Assembly: GCA_021234155.1 (NCBI GenBank)
Contig: JAJEKV010000005.1
Coordinates: 5,933,216-5,997,215 of the forward strand
Direction of reading: 5' to 3'
Length of the DNA: 64,000 nucleotides
Source: Isoetes taiwanensis
Lineage: Eukaryota; Streptophyta; Lycopodiopsida; Isoetales; Isoetaceae
Shown here: piece after piece, positions 1 through 10,798 of the stretch
How the letters are laid out: each line of letters starts with the position of its first letter
Position numbering within the stretch: the stretch's first letter is position 1
Notes under the pieces: model-generated
What the model was told of the DNA's origin: nothing
The model's input: the letters and a program-made list of their open reading frames with translations, nothing else
Database searches by the model: none
Translations under genes and position numbers: made by a program

Positions 1-2
1 GA

Positions 3-350
3 GATGCTTATCTTCGAGTTCTTGCTGGACAACAGTTAAGGAAGTCCTGGCATGACAAACACATCAAAACAAAAACATTCAAGCAAAGAGATTTAGTTCT
101 TCTTTATGATTTCAGATGTAAAAATTTTTCAGGAAAACTGAAATTTCGGTGGCCTGGCCCTTATCAAGTTCTTAACATGGTCCAGCCAAGTGTTTTTCAA
201 CTGGCAGAGTAAGATGACACTCCATTACCCACTCTGGTTAATGGTTTTTGCCTTAAACCTTTCCACACAGACAAAATAGACACAATTCAGAAACAGAGAT
301 GCAGGAGTGAGCACAAACACTTACTTATATTAAAAAAAAACCAAGGATTA
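3..350 (+). pseudogene. 3' end of Ty3/gypsy pol (integrase C-terminal region), nonsense-mutated
   Basis: Read in frame from base 3, this encodes the end of a Ty3/gypsy polyprotein. It contains the conserved run KSWHDKHIK, then GDLVLLYD-like QRDLVLLYD and KLKFRWPGPYQV, which is the integrase C-terminal (GPY/F) module. A TAA at 210-212 interrupts the frame. The same frame then resumes with DTPLPTLVNGFCLKPFH, the usual final residues of such polyproteins, so the stop is a mutation rather than the natural end. There is no start codon because the element enters from the left edge. The rest of pol lies outside the window. Confidence 0.8.
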
Positions 351-412
351 CAACAATATTTGGGCCTCGCCCTTATTTAACCGCTACGCAAAATTCTAAT
401 TTAAAAACCTGG

Positions 413-652
413 CTACTCTGGATTAGTAGCAACACAGGCCAGCAGGATCACATACTTGGCATGATCCGGGTCATAGCGAAGATGCAGCACAACATCCTGG
501 TGGTTCGTTATGGGGTCCGGATTGTTAGCGGAAGCGCCCAGCCATTCATCCATCGGGATACCCCGATTCTTCATCTTCCATAGATCAAAATCGTTCATCT
601 TGCAAGTAATCCACTCACAGCGGTTCTTTGGCATGGTGTTTGGCATATCCAT
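413..652 (-). CDS. Antisense ORF (79 aa) between gypsy pol and its presumed 3' LTR
   Basis: This is an open frame with a real ATG at 652, antisense to the adjacent gypsy pol. The product is not recognised. It is acidic in its middle (DFDLWKMKNRGIPMDEWLG) with no membrane segment or known motif. A TATATAAG box lies on the same strand at 692-699, roughly the distance expected for a promoter of this ORF. Antisense additional ORFs between pol and the 3' LTR are known in some plant gypsy lineages, and this may be one. It could also be chance, because 79 codons is short. Confidence 0.35.
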   Translation of the reverse strand: MDMPNTMPKNRCEWITCKMNDFDLWKMKNRGIPMDEWLGASANNPDPITNHQDVVLHLRYDPDHAKYVILLACVATNPE

Positions 653-691
653 CGTTGCAAATTGGTGTTTTCCTCTCGAACCTTGCTCGCC

Positions 692-699
692 TTATATAG
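692..699 (-). promoter_or_regulatory. TATA box upstream of the antisense ORF
   Basis: The minus strand reads CTATATAAGGC here, about 40 nt upstream of the ATG at 652. The spacing allows a transcription start near 665. No experimental support is visible. Confidence 0.35.
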
Positions 700-1560
700 T
701 TCTATTGTGACGTTCCAGCATAACATACGGTCTGAATACGTATATTATACTGTCACGTCACACGTACATGTCATCATGACAACTACTTGAGTGCCGTAAA
801 GGGTTGCACCTAGGAGGCAACCTCGTATGTTGCGCATGTATATTAAACATAAGCAACTAAAACCCCCTTGCCAAGTGGCAATACCCCATTTGGTCCATTC
901 TAACCTCACCCTAAAAGTTCACATATAAGGAACCAAAGGAGAAACCCTAAACCTTTCTCCTTTCGCATTTTGGGCTTCCCTGAGCCATTCCGGCTAAGGC
1001 AAGCTGCCATTTCGCATTGCCAGGCATCGCTGAGCCACCTTTGCACATTAGATTCATCAGGAGCAACAGTCTCCAGCAAGAATGAAGGCATGGACGCAAT
1101 CCGAGGAGCTGGAGCTAGCCAAGGATCAGGTAACTTGCGATTCTATTGTGCAAAGCCGCCTCTTAGCCCGGCAATGAGTTAGGATAGTATGTTAGATCAG
1201 TCCTACTATCAGCCTTGTAGATCCTAAGATCAACCGCCGTAATGAAAGAACTTAACCTTGTATGTCTAGGTAAGATAGATTAGATCTTATTCAGTATTTC
1301 AGTTCTTTGATGTTGAGGATGTTCCATTCTATGCTCTCCTGTGTATGTGGGAATGAGGGTAGAGACCCTGAAACCTTCATTAGCAGATGATCCTAGATAG
1401 CCTCATTAATTCCCAATTAATGCGGCCCGTGTACAAGAGCCCGCCTGGTGTGAGTGGCGGGGCTAGACCGGTGGAATAAGGGGGACTTGTCCCATCATTG
1501 ATTGATCCCTCTGGTGTGTAAAGCCTATCAGGGATCTAAGCTGGCTAGGCTTAGATAATT
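700..1560. repeat. Presumed 3' LTR of the left-edge gypsy element
   Basis: This non-coding stretch follows the gypsy pol end. It contains a plus-strand TATA-like ACATATAAGG near 921 and no ORF of note. Position and promoter-like content suggest an LTR. No second copy is in the window, so the ends cannot be fixed, and no clear polypurine tract was found. Confidence 0.3.
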
Positions 1561-1599
1561 AACTTCATTACATCATGTTTCCATGCGATCATTGGCAGA

Positions 1600-2367
1600 G
1601 TGTTGTGACATCTTTTTGGACAGCTGAAAGCACTGGGATTTTCATATGATTGGGAACGGGAAATCTCAACCACTGAACAAGATTATTATAAATGGACACA
1701 ATGGATATTTTTGCAATTGTTCAAGTGGAAGATGAGCCCTATTCATTATGATATGTTGGTTCAGTCATAATTTAGAAGTTTTTGTTTAGGTTTTCTGAAT
1801 CACATGTTATTTTTTCCAGGCAGAGGTACCATTGAATTGGTGTCCTGCCCTTGGAACTGTACTTGCAAACAAAGAAGTTATTGATGGATTAAGTGAGCGA
1901 GGTGGCCATCCTGTTGTGCGGAAGGTATGAAAGGCTACATTATAATTTCTGAATTGCTGCAAAAAGGATGAGTTATACTACAAATCCAGTATCCAATTTT
2001 TCTAGCAAAATTGTGAAATGGAAGATGTATATATTACAGTTGTCTCTAATCGTAACACCCATTTTTTCATTCATGAAAGTGTCAATGAGAAATCAACAAT
2101 AAAATGATTAACAAATTTGTATATGACTTTGATCTATCGATGATACTTCTATAGTTTGAGATGAGTGTGCGCACCTTTTAAAGAAAATATCTTTAGGAAA
2201 TACCTGCTAAATTTAAATAGAGTATTGGTTAGTTGGCACTTAGCCAAGCAGTACGCATCACGTTTCTGTCCTGTATTATTAGCACTTCCATCAATAGAAT
2301 CAGGTGGTGTTTGCAGTCTATGCAGCAGTGGAAGTTGAGAATCACACAGTATGATGATCGCCTTCTT
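1600..2367 (+). pseudogene. Leucyl-tRNA synthetase (organellar/bacterial type) exons 3-5, fragment
   Basis: Three exon-like blocks match the bacterial-type LeuRS used in plastids and mitochondria. Block 1 (about 1600-1740) reads [19 protein letters not shown] followed by [15 protein letters not shown], then degenerates. Block 2 (1820-1924) starts after TTTTTTCCAG and reads [19 protein letters not shown]... to HPVVRK before GTATG. Block 3 (2317-2367) follows TTTGCAG and reads SMQQWKLRITQYDDRLLN. Introns are retained, so this derives from genomic DNA rather than a retrocopy. The order is correct on the plus strand, but exons 1-2 of the same gene lie on the minus strand at 5087-2818. A simple inversion of about 1570-2778 would reunite the set. 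The rest of the synthetase is absent. Confidence 0.8.
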
Positions 2368-2817
2368 AACTCTAATGAAAAGACCTCACCTGTTTGTGAA
2401 ACCTGTCAATGTTCCTTGACGTTGTCACCCGTGGATGAGTTCCTGTTTGAAGACGATACAGTTAACATCCCAACCATAAGCAACTATAGATCCTCTCCAT
2501 CTCTTCGGGTTAAAATAAAACTTCTAGCTTGTAATTATAGGCCTAAAAACGAGACTAGAGACTGTACTCAAGTTTTGCGAGAAGTCCAAGGGGTTCTCAA
2601 ATTTCAGTAAGAATGCCTAATTTTATGGGATCCCACCAAGAGACAGTGTGACAGGCATTTAGAAGTTGAATATTTTAAAAAACTAAAAGGACCTTCTGCC
2701 TTCCAATGTGATATTATCTTTAATGCATACAATGTCCATTATGCAGTCAAATAATGTCAAAACTAGTTAGATCACATAATGCCAATTTTCGCAATAGAAA
2801 TTCAGGACAAAGGGTAC

Positions 2818-5087
2818 CTCTATAGCATATTGTTCAGTAGGAAGCCCAAATGCATTCCAGCCCGTTGGATGGAGGACATTGAATCACTGCATTCATTTAC
2901 ATCTAGCAACTATATCGGTTGCAGTGTATCCTTCAGGATGTCCAACGTGCAAGCCTGCTCCACTAAATGAAGCAACAAATAGAATAGTGTTTAAGACATT
3001 ATGCATAGACAATTTTCAAAGTAATAATATTTGTCTGCTCTCGTGTCAGGAACCCAAGTTGCATTGGCTAATGTGACTATCTTTATGCTCTTACAAGAAT
3101 GCATTCATCATGCCAGCTGAGCAATCAAATGATTATGTTGTTTCCTAATTATGTTCAACCTTCCATATCTGCTAGAACAAAGTTCTCCAGTGGTTTATTG
3201 GCCTCGTTCTTTATCAATTGTCCTATCTCATAACTACTTGCTGAATTCTAAAGCTCCGGCCTATATACATTATGACTAATATGCTTTTATTGGCCACTAA
3301 TATCTAAATTGCATTGTTCTAATTGGATTTGCATTAAGCACATGCTATTGAGAATACCTGGGGTATGGAAACATGTCGAGCACATAATATTTAGGCTTGG
3401 ATTTGTCAACCTCATCAGGAGTCCTGAAAGTCTGATGTTCCTCCCAGTATTTTTTTTTTTGAAGGCAAGAAGTATCTGTATTGTATTCAAAAGATATATC
3501 GTCTATACACATACAGTCGAGTTCGGAGCTGCTACCACTTCTCGAATCCATGAATAGCATTCCCAACTCTAGGCCTAGTACTTAGAGCCTCTCTCAACTT
3601 CTTCTCCATAGGATACTATAGGAGAGAAGGACTCATTTCCTAGACTTATAATTTTATCATAAGAGGTCTAAGACCTTATTACAAAGGCTCCACAATAGGC
3701 CAGATAAGATTTAGAGAGCACATGGTCACCAGATAGAACAAGTTATATCATATAAACCAGGATCAGAAACAAGGATCAAGCTGCAACTTCCCATTCTAGA
3801 CTAGCTGCCTAGAGGTCTTAGTGAGAAAGAACCACTTGAAGCGCCCTCTGAAAGATACTCCAGCTTTTGAGGAGAGGCTCATACGCGTTAACTCGGCTTT
3901 ATTCCATTATTGCAGTACTACAGGCAAACCTTCTTCCAAACAATAAGAAGAAACCAAGCCTACTGAGCCTCAATCCCTTCCTGCAAGGAGTATGGGCTTT
4001 ACTCCCACCGTGCCCGGGTCTCCCTAGTCTCCCGCCCAGAAAATCCCATGGCAAACCCCCTGTAACATACCCTAGAGTGACCAGAGCAGCCATCCCTTTC
4101 TCCTAATCCTTCCCTTGCTGGGATAGGGAGGGCAAATAACCCGGTTGTGCATATGGCTTGTGACTTAAATCCCTGCAAACAACACAGAAGCCCTGATTTG
4201 CAGCATTAACTCGATCTGAAACACAACTGCAATGAGTGCAATCCAAGTTGCAGCGAGTATAAACCTGTTCAGAACTGAAAATCTTGCTTGGATACAAATC
4301 ACAGAACCCTAGCAATAGCACAAAGGATTCAAGGTAACAAGCGAACTAAAATCCATGGCTAAATGCTAGTTTGAGCAGCATCCTTCAAGCACATTTCAAC
4401 GACAAAAAAACATGTTCCCTACCATGTAACGATCTGCTGTGAGAGGGAAAGATGCAAGGGAAAGCGGCTATTTCCCTACGAATCATCCCCTTCTGCCAAA
4501 AGACCTTGAAGTAACGAGGCAGGGGTGCCTTTCTGCTGTATCCATGGCCGGAATCGACACTGCAACAACTGTTTTAGCTGTTCTTCCAGCTTCGTTCAAC
4601 CCACCTGAGTCTTCACTGGTCGGGCGGCCGCCGCCGCCGCCCTAAACAAAAACCCTAGCCGCCTTACAATATTGGGATCTTGGTCGTTCCTCCCAGTATT
4701 GCTGCCATTTTTTTTTTCAATTTCAGGAAATGAATACACCACGGGCTTCTGAATACCTTCAATTGTTTTCGTTGTTATTGCTGCTGTTATCTGTGCCCCT
4801 GCAACCTGAATTGTTGAGGAAAAAATATGTCCAACGGAGATTCTGCTGGTGCAAAAACAATTTGGCGAGCCAAAATTAAGGCAAGAAAAGTTTGTTCCAG
4901 CTCCTCCAGGCCTCCTTTGCAGGAAGCTTGGATTGGGTGGTAATAAAGAAGCTCCTAGTTTTGCAAACGTAAGAAGTAAACGCCTGGGGTATGATTGTAG
5001 AAGATATTACAGACGCCCCTGCCGCTGCTGCCGCCCTCGCCCATGCCACTATGAAGCTGTCATCGCCAGAGGGGATTGCATAGCCAT
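2818..5087 (-). pseudogene. Leucyl-tRNA synthetase 5' exons (unit A), disrupted
   Basis: On the minus strand, a candidate start at 5087-5085 (MAMQSPLAM...) opens an Ala/Ser-rich presequence typical of an organellar transit peptide, although frames shift within it. Exon 1 continues to 3358 with [20 protein letters not shown] and VLDMFPYP. Exon 2 (2962-2818) begins [21 protein letters not shown], so the class I HIGH signature is present as HVGH across a correct AG/GT splice. Exon 2 then has two in-frame TGA codons, followed by [20 protein letters not shown]. The exon 1 sequence is split by a retroposon at 3452-4685. A product is not expected. Confidence 0.85.
3452..4685 (-). mobile_element. Poly(A) retroposon (LINE-type or retrocopy) with 15-bp target duplication
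   Basis: The insertion is flanked by an exact 15-bp duplication, GTTCCTCCCAGTATT, at 3437-3451 and 4686-4700. A T-run at its left end (about 3450-3461) is a poly(A) tail when read on the minus strand. Units B and C lack it, so it arrived after amplification and split LeuRS exon 1. No reverse transcriptase or endonuclease motif is visible, so it is either an internally deleted L1-like element mobilised in trans or a processed copy of an unknown transcript. The 5' end on the minus strand is GC-rich with a GGC trinucleotide run. Confidence 0.8.
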
Positions 5088-5909
5088 AGCTCCACTATCT
5101 TCCAAAGAAAACCCAAACCATCTCTACCATCAAAGGCATCCCAAACAATCTCTGCCATTCAAGTATCACAAAGTGTCACAAAAACCCTAACTAATCCAAG
5201 GCAATCACAACCACGTATTTAAAATATTTTATGGGATATTAAGGGAAACTGCCCACCTACGGGGCACCTCCATGTGGCGGTGTAGGTTTTGCCACAGTTA
5301 GGGTTTAGTTTTTCCAGGGTAACGGTGCATGATACATCCACCAAAAAACAGAGTAGTTAGGTTTAGGGTTTGTTGACGATGCCGACGGCCATAGCTACGC
5401 CCTCTGATGGAGACCTCCTGCTCCACCACGAATCTGCAATCTTCCACTTCAACGATTTTGGTGTCCTTCATGGAGAGTGAAACATCTTCCTATGGGACAT
5501 CCCTCAAGCAAATCTCTTAATCTTTTGGGGGGAGTTTTGGCGCCAAAGCTTAGGCTTTAGGTAGCTAACAGCTTGCTGCTGCTCTATTCTACGAAATCAG
5601 ACCATTACAAAAGCTAAGTTCTAAAAAAAGATTCAATGATTTGGTGTATTTGACTTGAACTTAACTGATCTTTTTTCCCTTTTTTAGTTTCAGACATGCA
5701 TGTGGAGAAAGATAATCATGCTGGACAAAGATCAAGCCATACAGATGGACATCCATGTTAATTTATAGCCACAGGTTTGCTTCTTCAATTCATTTTATTC
5801 CCTCCATTAATTCCCTCCAAAAACAGGTGCCCTTATATATCACTCATATCTCTTACGAGTTAGTATCTCTATTTCTGTTAAGTCTATTTCTGCTCCAACT
5901 TCTGTCACC
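5088..5909 (+). promoter_or_regulatory. Head-to-head intergenic/leader region between LeuRS exon 1 and the transposase, with a 33-aa uORF
   Basis: This region separates the LeuRS start (minus, 5087) from the transposase ATG (plus, 5910). It contains telo-box-like TTAGGGTTTAG and TTTAGGGTTTG motifs. A short ORF at 5379-5480 (MPTAIATPSDGDLLLHHES..., 33 aa) is unchanged in sense in unit B. A pyrimidine tract with AG (TTTTTTAGTTTCAG) near 5695 and a GT at about 5775 could bound a leader exon. The LeuRS promoter may therefore have been captured and now serve the transposase. That is inference. Confidence 0.4.
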
Positions 5910-7996
5910 ATGAATCTTCGAGGTAGAAAGATTGGCCCATCCATAGAGAGTGTTCCCAAAGCCAAAAGGCCCAGCAAATCTCTCATCCATACCCCTGTGC
6001 CTCCATCTACACTTGGCAGCAAGAGAGTAAGATCCTGTAAAAGAGGGGCATGGACTGTGGAGGCCATGGAGGAGGCTTTAGAGGCTGTTGAGGATGGTAT
6101 GTCCATTAGAAAATCCTCAATCCATTATGGTATTCCAGCAACTACCCTTTCTCGTTGGGTTTATGGTGAGTGTGAAGTGAAAGGGGGATCTAAACCCAAG
6201 GGTTTGACATATGAGAAGGAAGCAGAATTGGTTAAGTGGGCATTGCAAATGTGTGATGAGGGTAGGGGAGTTACACTTGGTGTCATGAGGGAGAAGGCAG
6301 CTGAGATGTGTTCCAACAGGCATACTTGCTTCAAAGAGGGCATACCTGGCTACAACTGGTGGCAGCTTTTTAGGCGTAGGCATCCTGAAATTTCCCTTAG
6401 ATCTGCTCAATGTGTAGAAGTGCAAAGAGTGAAGGCAATCAACTCTACAAATTTAATTGGTTTTTATACTGGTCTTAGGAAAGCTTTTGATGATTTAGAC
6501 TTGGAACCATGTAGAATATGGAATTATGACGAGATGGGTGTTCAAGCAGGTAGTAGATGTGGTATGAGAGTTGTGGCCAGAAAGGGGAATAGGAATGTTA
6601 ATGAGACTATCCCCAAGAATAGAGGGTGGCTAACTGCTCTATGTTGCATTAGTGCTGCAGGCCATGCCATTCCCAATCTCTACATCTTTAAAGGAAAAAA
6701 GTTGAGGGATAGGGATCTTCTTGCTGGCTGTGAACCTGGAGCAGCTATGTCTTATCAAAAGAAAGCTTGGATGACTAATGACCTCTTTGATGCATGGCTG
6801 GATCGTTTTAAGATCAATGTACCAGGGGGAATTAGTTTAGAAAGACCTCATTTATTGATTTGTGATGGCCATGGATCACATATGAACTTAAAAGTGATCC
6901 ATCGTGCCAAGGAAATGGGCTTGCACATATTCCAATTACCACCACACACTTCTCACAAGCTCCAGCCACTTGATGTTTCCTGTTTTGGACCTATGAAGCG
7001 TGCCTTTAAAGGTTTGAGGCACAAATATATGGGACAAAATAATATGCATGAACCAAACACGGAGGACATGGCAACATTAGTCTCTCAATCTCTTAGACAA
7101 GCATTGACTGCCATCAACATCAAAGCAGGGTTTGCTGCTACAGGAATTTGGCCATGGAAAATGCTTGCTGTGCAACCAGATCCAGTAGCAGAAGATATGA
7201 TTGTTCAAGATAGTGAAGATGAGCAAGAGGACGAAAATGTGGCTGTGAATGTTGCAGGTAAGAATTTGGTTTAAGTTTTCAATGCATATGTTATTTTATT
7301 CTTCAGTAAGGTTAGGTGATGCATATTTTTCATGTAGGTGGTGTAGATGAGGTTGGCAATACTAATGGCGTAACACATATGGATGCAAATTTATTTGCAC
7401 TTGCTGATCTTGCAACTCAGGTTGCAATTGGTGCTCCAGATCTTGCTGCCCCAACTCTTGCTGGCCCAACTCTTGTTGCTGCTCCAAATCTTGTTGGACC
7501 AACTCTTGCTGGTCCCAATTTGGGTCCTAATGTTCTTGGCCCTTCCACTGTTACAGCAGCCAATGCAAATGCATCTTCCAGCAGCATGCCAAAGGCAAAG
7601 AGGAGCAGATTGCCCATTGAGCTTGCACATAAACTTATGTTCACATCAGATGAGATGTTAAGGGCTAGGTTAGATGAACACAAGAGGAAGGAAGAAGCCA
7701 ATAAAATGAGGCTGGAAAAGCAAGCTGAGAAAAAATTAATTCGGGAAGAGAAAAAAAAGGTTAAAGGAACTGCAACTGAAGGCAAGGATGGAGAATAAAG
7801 CATTGAAAGAGGCTGAGAAAATGGCAGAAAGAAGAATGGAGGATAATGCCACCAAAATGAGAGCTATTATCTTCCATTCAAATGGGAAGAGGAAGCTGGA
7901 AATAGATCAGATATTTGGTGTTTCTAGCCATTCACATGGGATGTGGTTGATGCTAGGCCTAGACTTATGTTGAAAAGAGGGTTAATCCCAAAATAA
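5910..7996 (+). CDS. Pogo-like (Tc1/mariner superfamily) DDE transposase, unit A; exon 2 frameshifted
   Basis: Start ATG at 5910 lies in CACCATGA. Exon 1 (5910-7255) encodes about 448 aa. It has a Psq-type helix-turn-helix at residues 47-88 (AWTVEAMEEALEAV... TTLSRWVYGE), then a DDE_1-type core with D207 (NYDEMG), D319 (ICDGHGSH) and D355 (LQPLDVS). This gives a DD35D spacing, and all three acids are present. GCAG/GTAAG at 7255/7256 and CATGTAG at 7331-7337 define an 82-nt intron, and the spliced codon reads AGGVDEVG. Exon 2 encodes Ala/Leu/Pro repeats, an SRLPIELAHKL segment and a long Lys/Glu-rich coiled-coil-like tail, ending at TAA 7994. Compared with unit B, exon 2 of A has one-base losses near 7755 and 7925. 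The protein acts in the nucleus on transposon ends, but clear terminal inverted repeats were not found. Confidence 0.85.
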
Positions 7997-8515
7997 ACTC
8001 TTGTTGCACCACCTAATTCTCATCTGGATGTTGATTATGGTGTTCATCTTTACTATGGACAAAGTGAATATGAGGATATTCACAAACTAGATGGGAATCA
8101 GGCTTTAAACGAAATGGATGAAGATGAGCATGATGTTGGTGATCCTTGTCACATGCATTCTGAAAATGATGATGTTCCAGCAGAGAATTTCATGGATAGC
8201 CAAGATCCGGATGATCTTGATGAGACATGCCTGCCATGTAGCCTAGAGGACACCCATATTTGCTCATGGGATAAAAGAAAAGAAAAAAAAAAACAAAAGT
8301 CCAATGGGTCTAAGTTTGGAGAATCTGCATTTGATTATTGGACTGATCCAGATGCATATCATGGCAGGGAACCTATTCCCAACCCAAGCACTCCTAGTAG
8401 CATTGATGATACGTGCAATAGCTTTGCAGGTCAAGAAGGGGCTAGGAAGACAAAATGTCTGGATGACATATATAGAGAGGAGGCAGAAGCACATCTTAAA
8501 AAGTTGGGAATGTAA
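7997..8515 (+). CDS. Acidic ORF continuing in frame past the transposase stop (unit A)
   Basis: The frame after the TAA at 7994-7996 stays open to 8515: TLVAPPNSHLDVDYGVHLYY..., then a strongly acidic MDEDEHDVGDP stretch, a basic KRKEKKK run and a C-terminus EEAEAHLKKLGM. An ATG at 8114 could start a 133-aa product on its own. All three units share the separating TAA, so it predates the amplification. The domain is not recognised. It is either the former C-terminus of the transposase cut off by a nonsense change or a separate accessory ORF. In B and C an A-run near the KRKEKKK codons shifts the frame. Confidence 0.45.
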   Translation, partial: TLVAPPNSHLDVDYGVHLYYGQSEYEDIHKLDGNQALNEMDEDEHDVGDPCHMHSENDDVPAENFMDSQDPDDLDETCLPCSLEDTHICSWDKRKEKKKQKSNGSKFGESAFDYWTDPDAYHGREPIPNPSTPSSIDDTCNSFAGQEGARKTKCLDDIYREEAEAHLKKLGM

Positions 8516-8837
8516 GGTAAAGTTTTAAATGTGTAAAGGCCTATTTTGTGTTCTATGGAGGCCTTCTTTTTTCCCAAGTACTCATCTGATATATTTTGTT
8601 GTTAGGAGCAGGAAAGTGATTGCTCTACAAACCATTTCAAATGATGATTTATGTAATTACTTTGTTTCTGATTTTGTTTGATTAAGTAATGATGTTTGTA
8701 TTAGAAGTAAATTTTTTATTTAAATATTTATGTTGCAAAAGAAGAACATTTCGTTTCCCCTTGTTTCAATCTATTTCGTGTTCTTTTATCACCCTCCCAT
8801 CCTATAATTTCATGGGCGTAGGGTATTCCTCTGCCCA

Positions 8838-10798
8838 TGATACAAATACAAAGTTTTTGGACTACAAAACAATGATCAGAGAATAAGATAATCACAAATA
8901 GCTACAAATTCTAGCCTTCACGGCTATGCTCTCCACCCAACCGGGCTCAGGCTCAACAAGAAAGAGAGAAATCGTTATCTGGCTTTCTCAAACATCCAGC
9001 AATTCTGCTCAAATACTAATTCAACTGACTAGGACTGTGGGCAAAGCAGGAAACTCTGCTAAAGACTCAACCGAAGACTCTAGCCATGATCAGAGAATAA
9101 TTTTCATTTTATAGACGCAAATCAATCTATTTCCGGAAAACCTTTTGTTTAGTCAGAAATATCTTCCAAAAAGGCAAATATCTGCTAATAGCAGGGATTC
9201 GAATTAGTTCCGGCCTTTTACAAGATGAAATCTCCCTAGTTTTCCTTGATCCGGGACCTTTTTCCAGCTCTGTTATGTTTTCGGCCGAAATTTGGCTTAA
9301 CGGGTTCGCGACCCGTTATCAGCCATGCTTATATTTTAAATGAGATATCCAATGGTTTATTGCTTTAAGAAATGTAATATCAACCTTAGCCTAAACATCA
9401 TAATTTAAAAGCATAGCTTAGAACCTAGACTACCCTTGACAAAACTAATCACTAATATTGACTCTGGATGCTTCTAGCCTGAACCGCTCCCCCGAGCACC
9501 ACCATATCAATTCCTCCCCTTCCTGGGATTGATCGTCCTCGATCAAGGAATTATATGGCAAATTTACCACAACCAAGTCCATGGTTGCAACCCTAGTTGA
9601 ATACTCAACTAGAAATACCACAGTCAAATCCATGACTGCAACCCTAGTTGATTTCTCAACTAGAAATATACCACAGTCAAATCCATGACTGCAACCCTAG
9701 TTGATTTCGCAACTAGAAATATACCACAGTCAAATCCATGACTGCAAGCCTGATTGAGTCCACAATAAAAAATATTCAAGTCCAGCCCTTTAGGCTAAAA
9801 ATTTGATCCAGCCTTCAAGGCCAAAATGTTTTCTTTATATGCTTAAATAGTAAACAATGAAACCAACATCTATGCTGTAGACATAGTTGTTGTTTCTTAA
9901 ACTTAAAATTTAACCCTATCCTCCTTCATGGAATTATCACTTACCAACCTATTTCAAATAGGCAATTTGCAGTTTCCCCTTTCCTTTTGCACTTTGTCGG
10001 CAAAAGTTACTTGTTTATTCGTCTTAGCACTTGACTCGGCCGGTTGCTCTTCCACCTGAGTCATTTGAGCCGAAGGTCCACTAGAACGAGGATTTGATCT
10101 ATGCTCAGCTCTGCCGGATTCCCTACGTTCCTCCCGATTGCCCCGATCATTCGGATCTCTTTTTGCGTTTAACTTCAGGCAGTCTACCTTAAGATGTGGT
10201 CCTCCGCAGTAATAACACCCACTTTTCTTAAATGAAGGTCTATCAGTCTGATTATCCCACTTCGTTCTCTGGGCTTGTTCGTGATTATCACCCACACTTG
10301 CTCTAGCCCTTTTATTTCCCTTATCAGAATTCTTGTTATTGTTTGCTTTTTCAGTGCTTGTTTTGCCATTGCCTTTGTCCTCAGGATATCCATCCCAAAT
10401 ACTACAATTTATAAAATCAGGATTTAGCTTCCTTTGTTGCTTCTTCCAAGGTCTGAGGATCTATGAAACATAATTCTGCATACAAGGAATTTTTAAGTCC
10501 CACTATATATTTTCTTAGCAACTCCTTCTCTGTTAACCCATCCATTTGAGTGGACAAGTACTGGAATTTAGATGTGTACTGATAGATTGACTCATTGTCA
10601 CCTTGCTTGAATAGATCTCATTCCCGTTTGACATCATTATGATAGTTAGCTGCCAAATTGTAACCTTCGAAAGCTTCCTTGAAGCTCTTCCATGTCAAAA
10701 TCTTTGGATCCATTCTTTTTCTTCCTTGCCACCAGGTTCTTGCCATATCTGTCAAATATTTGTCCATAGCCTGCAACTTTTGCTTTTCACTAGCTTTT
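8838..10798 (-). mobile_element. Gag-only LTR element, unit A copy, 5'-truncated
   Basis: The 3' LTR lies at 8838-9509 (TGATAC...CATATCA), preceded by target site GCCCA (8833-8837). The internal region runs from a polypurine tract (minus AGGAAGGGGAGGAAT, next to 9510) through the C-terminal half of gag. It stops at 10798, in the codons for VKASEKQ, where the array junction begins. The 5' LTR, primer site and gag N-terminus are absent. Compare the complete copy at 22425-25441. Confidence 0.85.
9587..9750. repeat. About 62-bp tandem repeat in the gag-only element (about 3 copies)
   Basis: The motif CCACAGTCAAATCCATGACTGCAACCC, with a TAGTTGATTTCTCAACTAG arm, recurs about every 62 bp. Each copy contains a small inverted repeat (AGTTGA...TCAACT). 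The same array is present in B (about 16340-16520) and C (about 23155-23340), between the 3' LTR and gag. Confidence 0.7.

Noticed and set aside
2779-3076. Plus-strand ORFs repeated at 10820 and 17584 as conserved small proteins
   Set aside because: They are antisense readings of LeuRS exon 2 and its intron; conservation reflects recent duplication.
3899-4093. LINE ORF1-like protein in the 1.23-kb retroposon
   Set aside because: Gly-rich short ORF with no recognisable ORF1, endonuclease or RT motif.
5220-5340. Terminal inverted repeat of the pogo-like element
   Set aside because: The GGGCACCTCCATGTGGCGGT region was compared with sequence after the transposase and no inverted partner with TA duplications was found.
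7383-7661. Leu/Gln-rich ORF and Ser/Lys-rich antisense ORF over transposase exon 2 (also in B and C)
   Set aside because: They are shadows of the Ala/Leu/Pro repeat in exon 2; their frames are not independently conserved.
8926-9114. Conserved 62-aa ORF repeated at 15722 and 24858
   Set aside because: It lies inside the LTR of the gag-only element, with no domain; identity reflects LTR copies.
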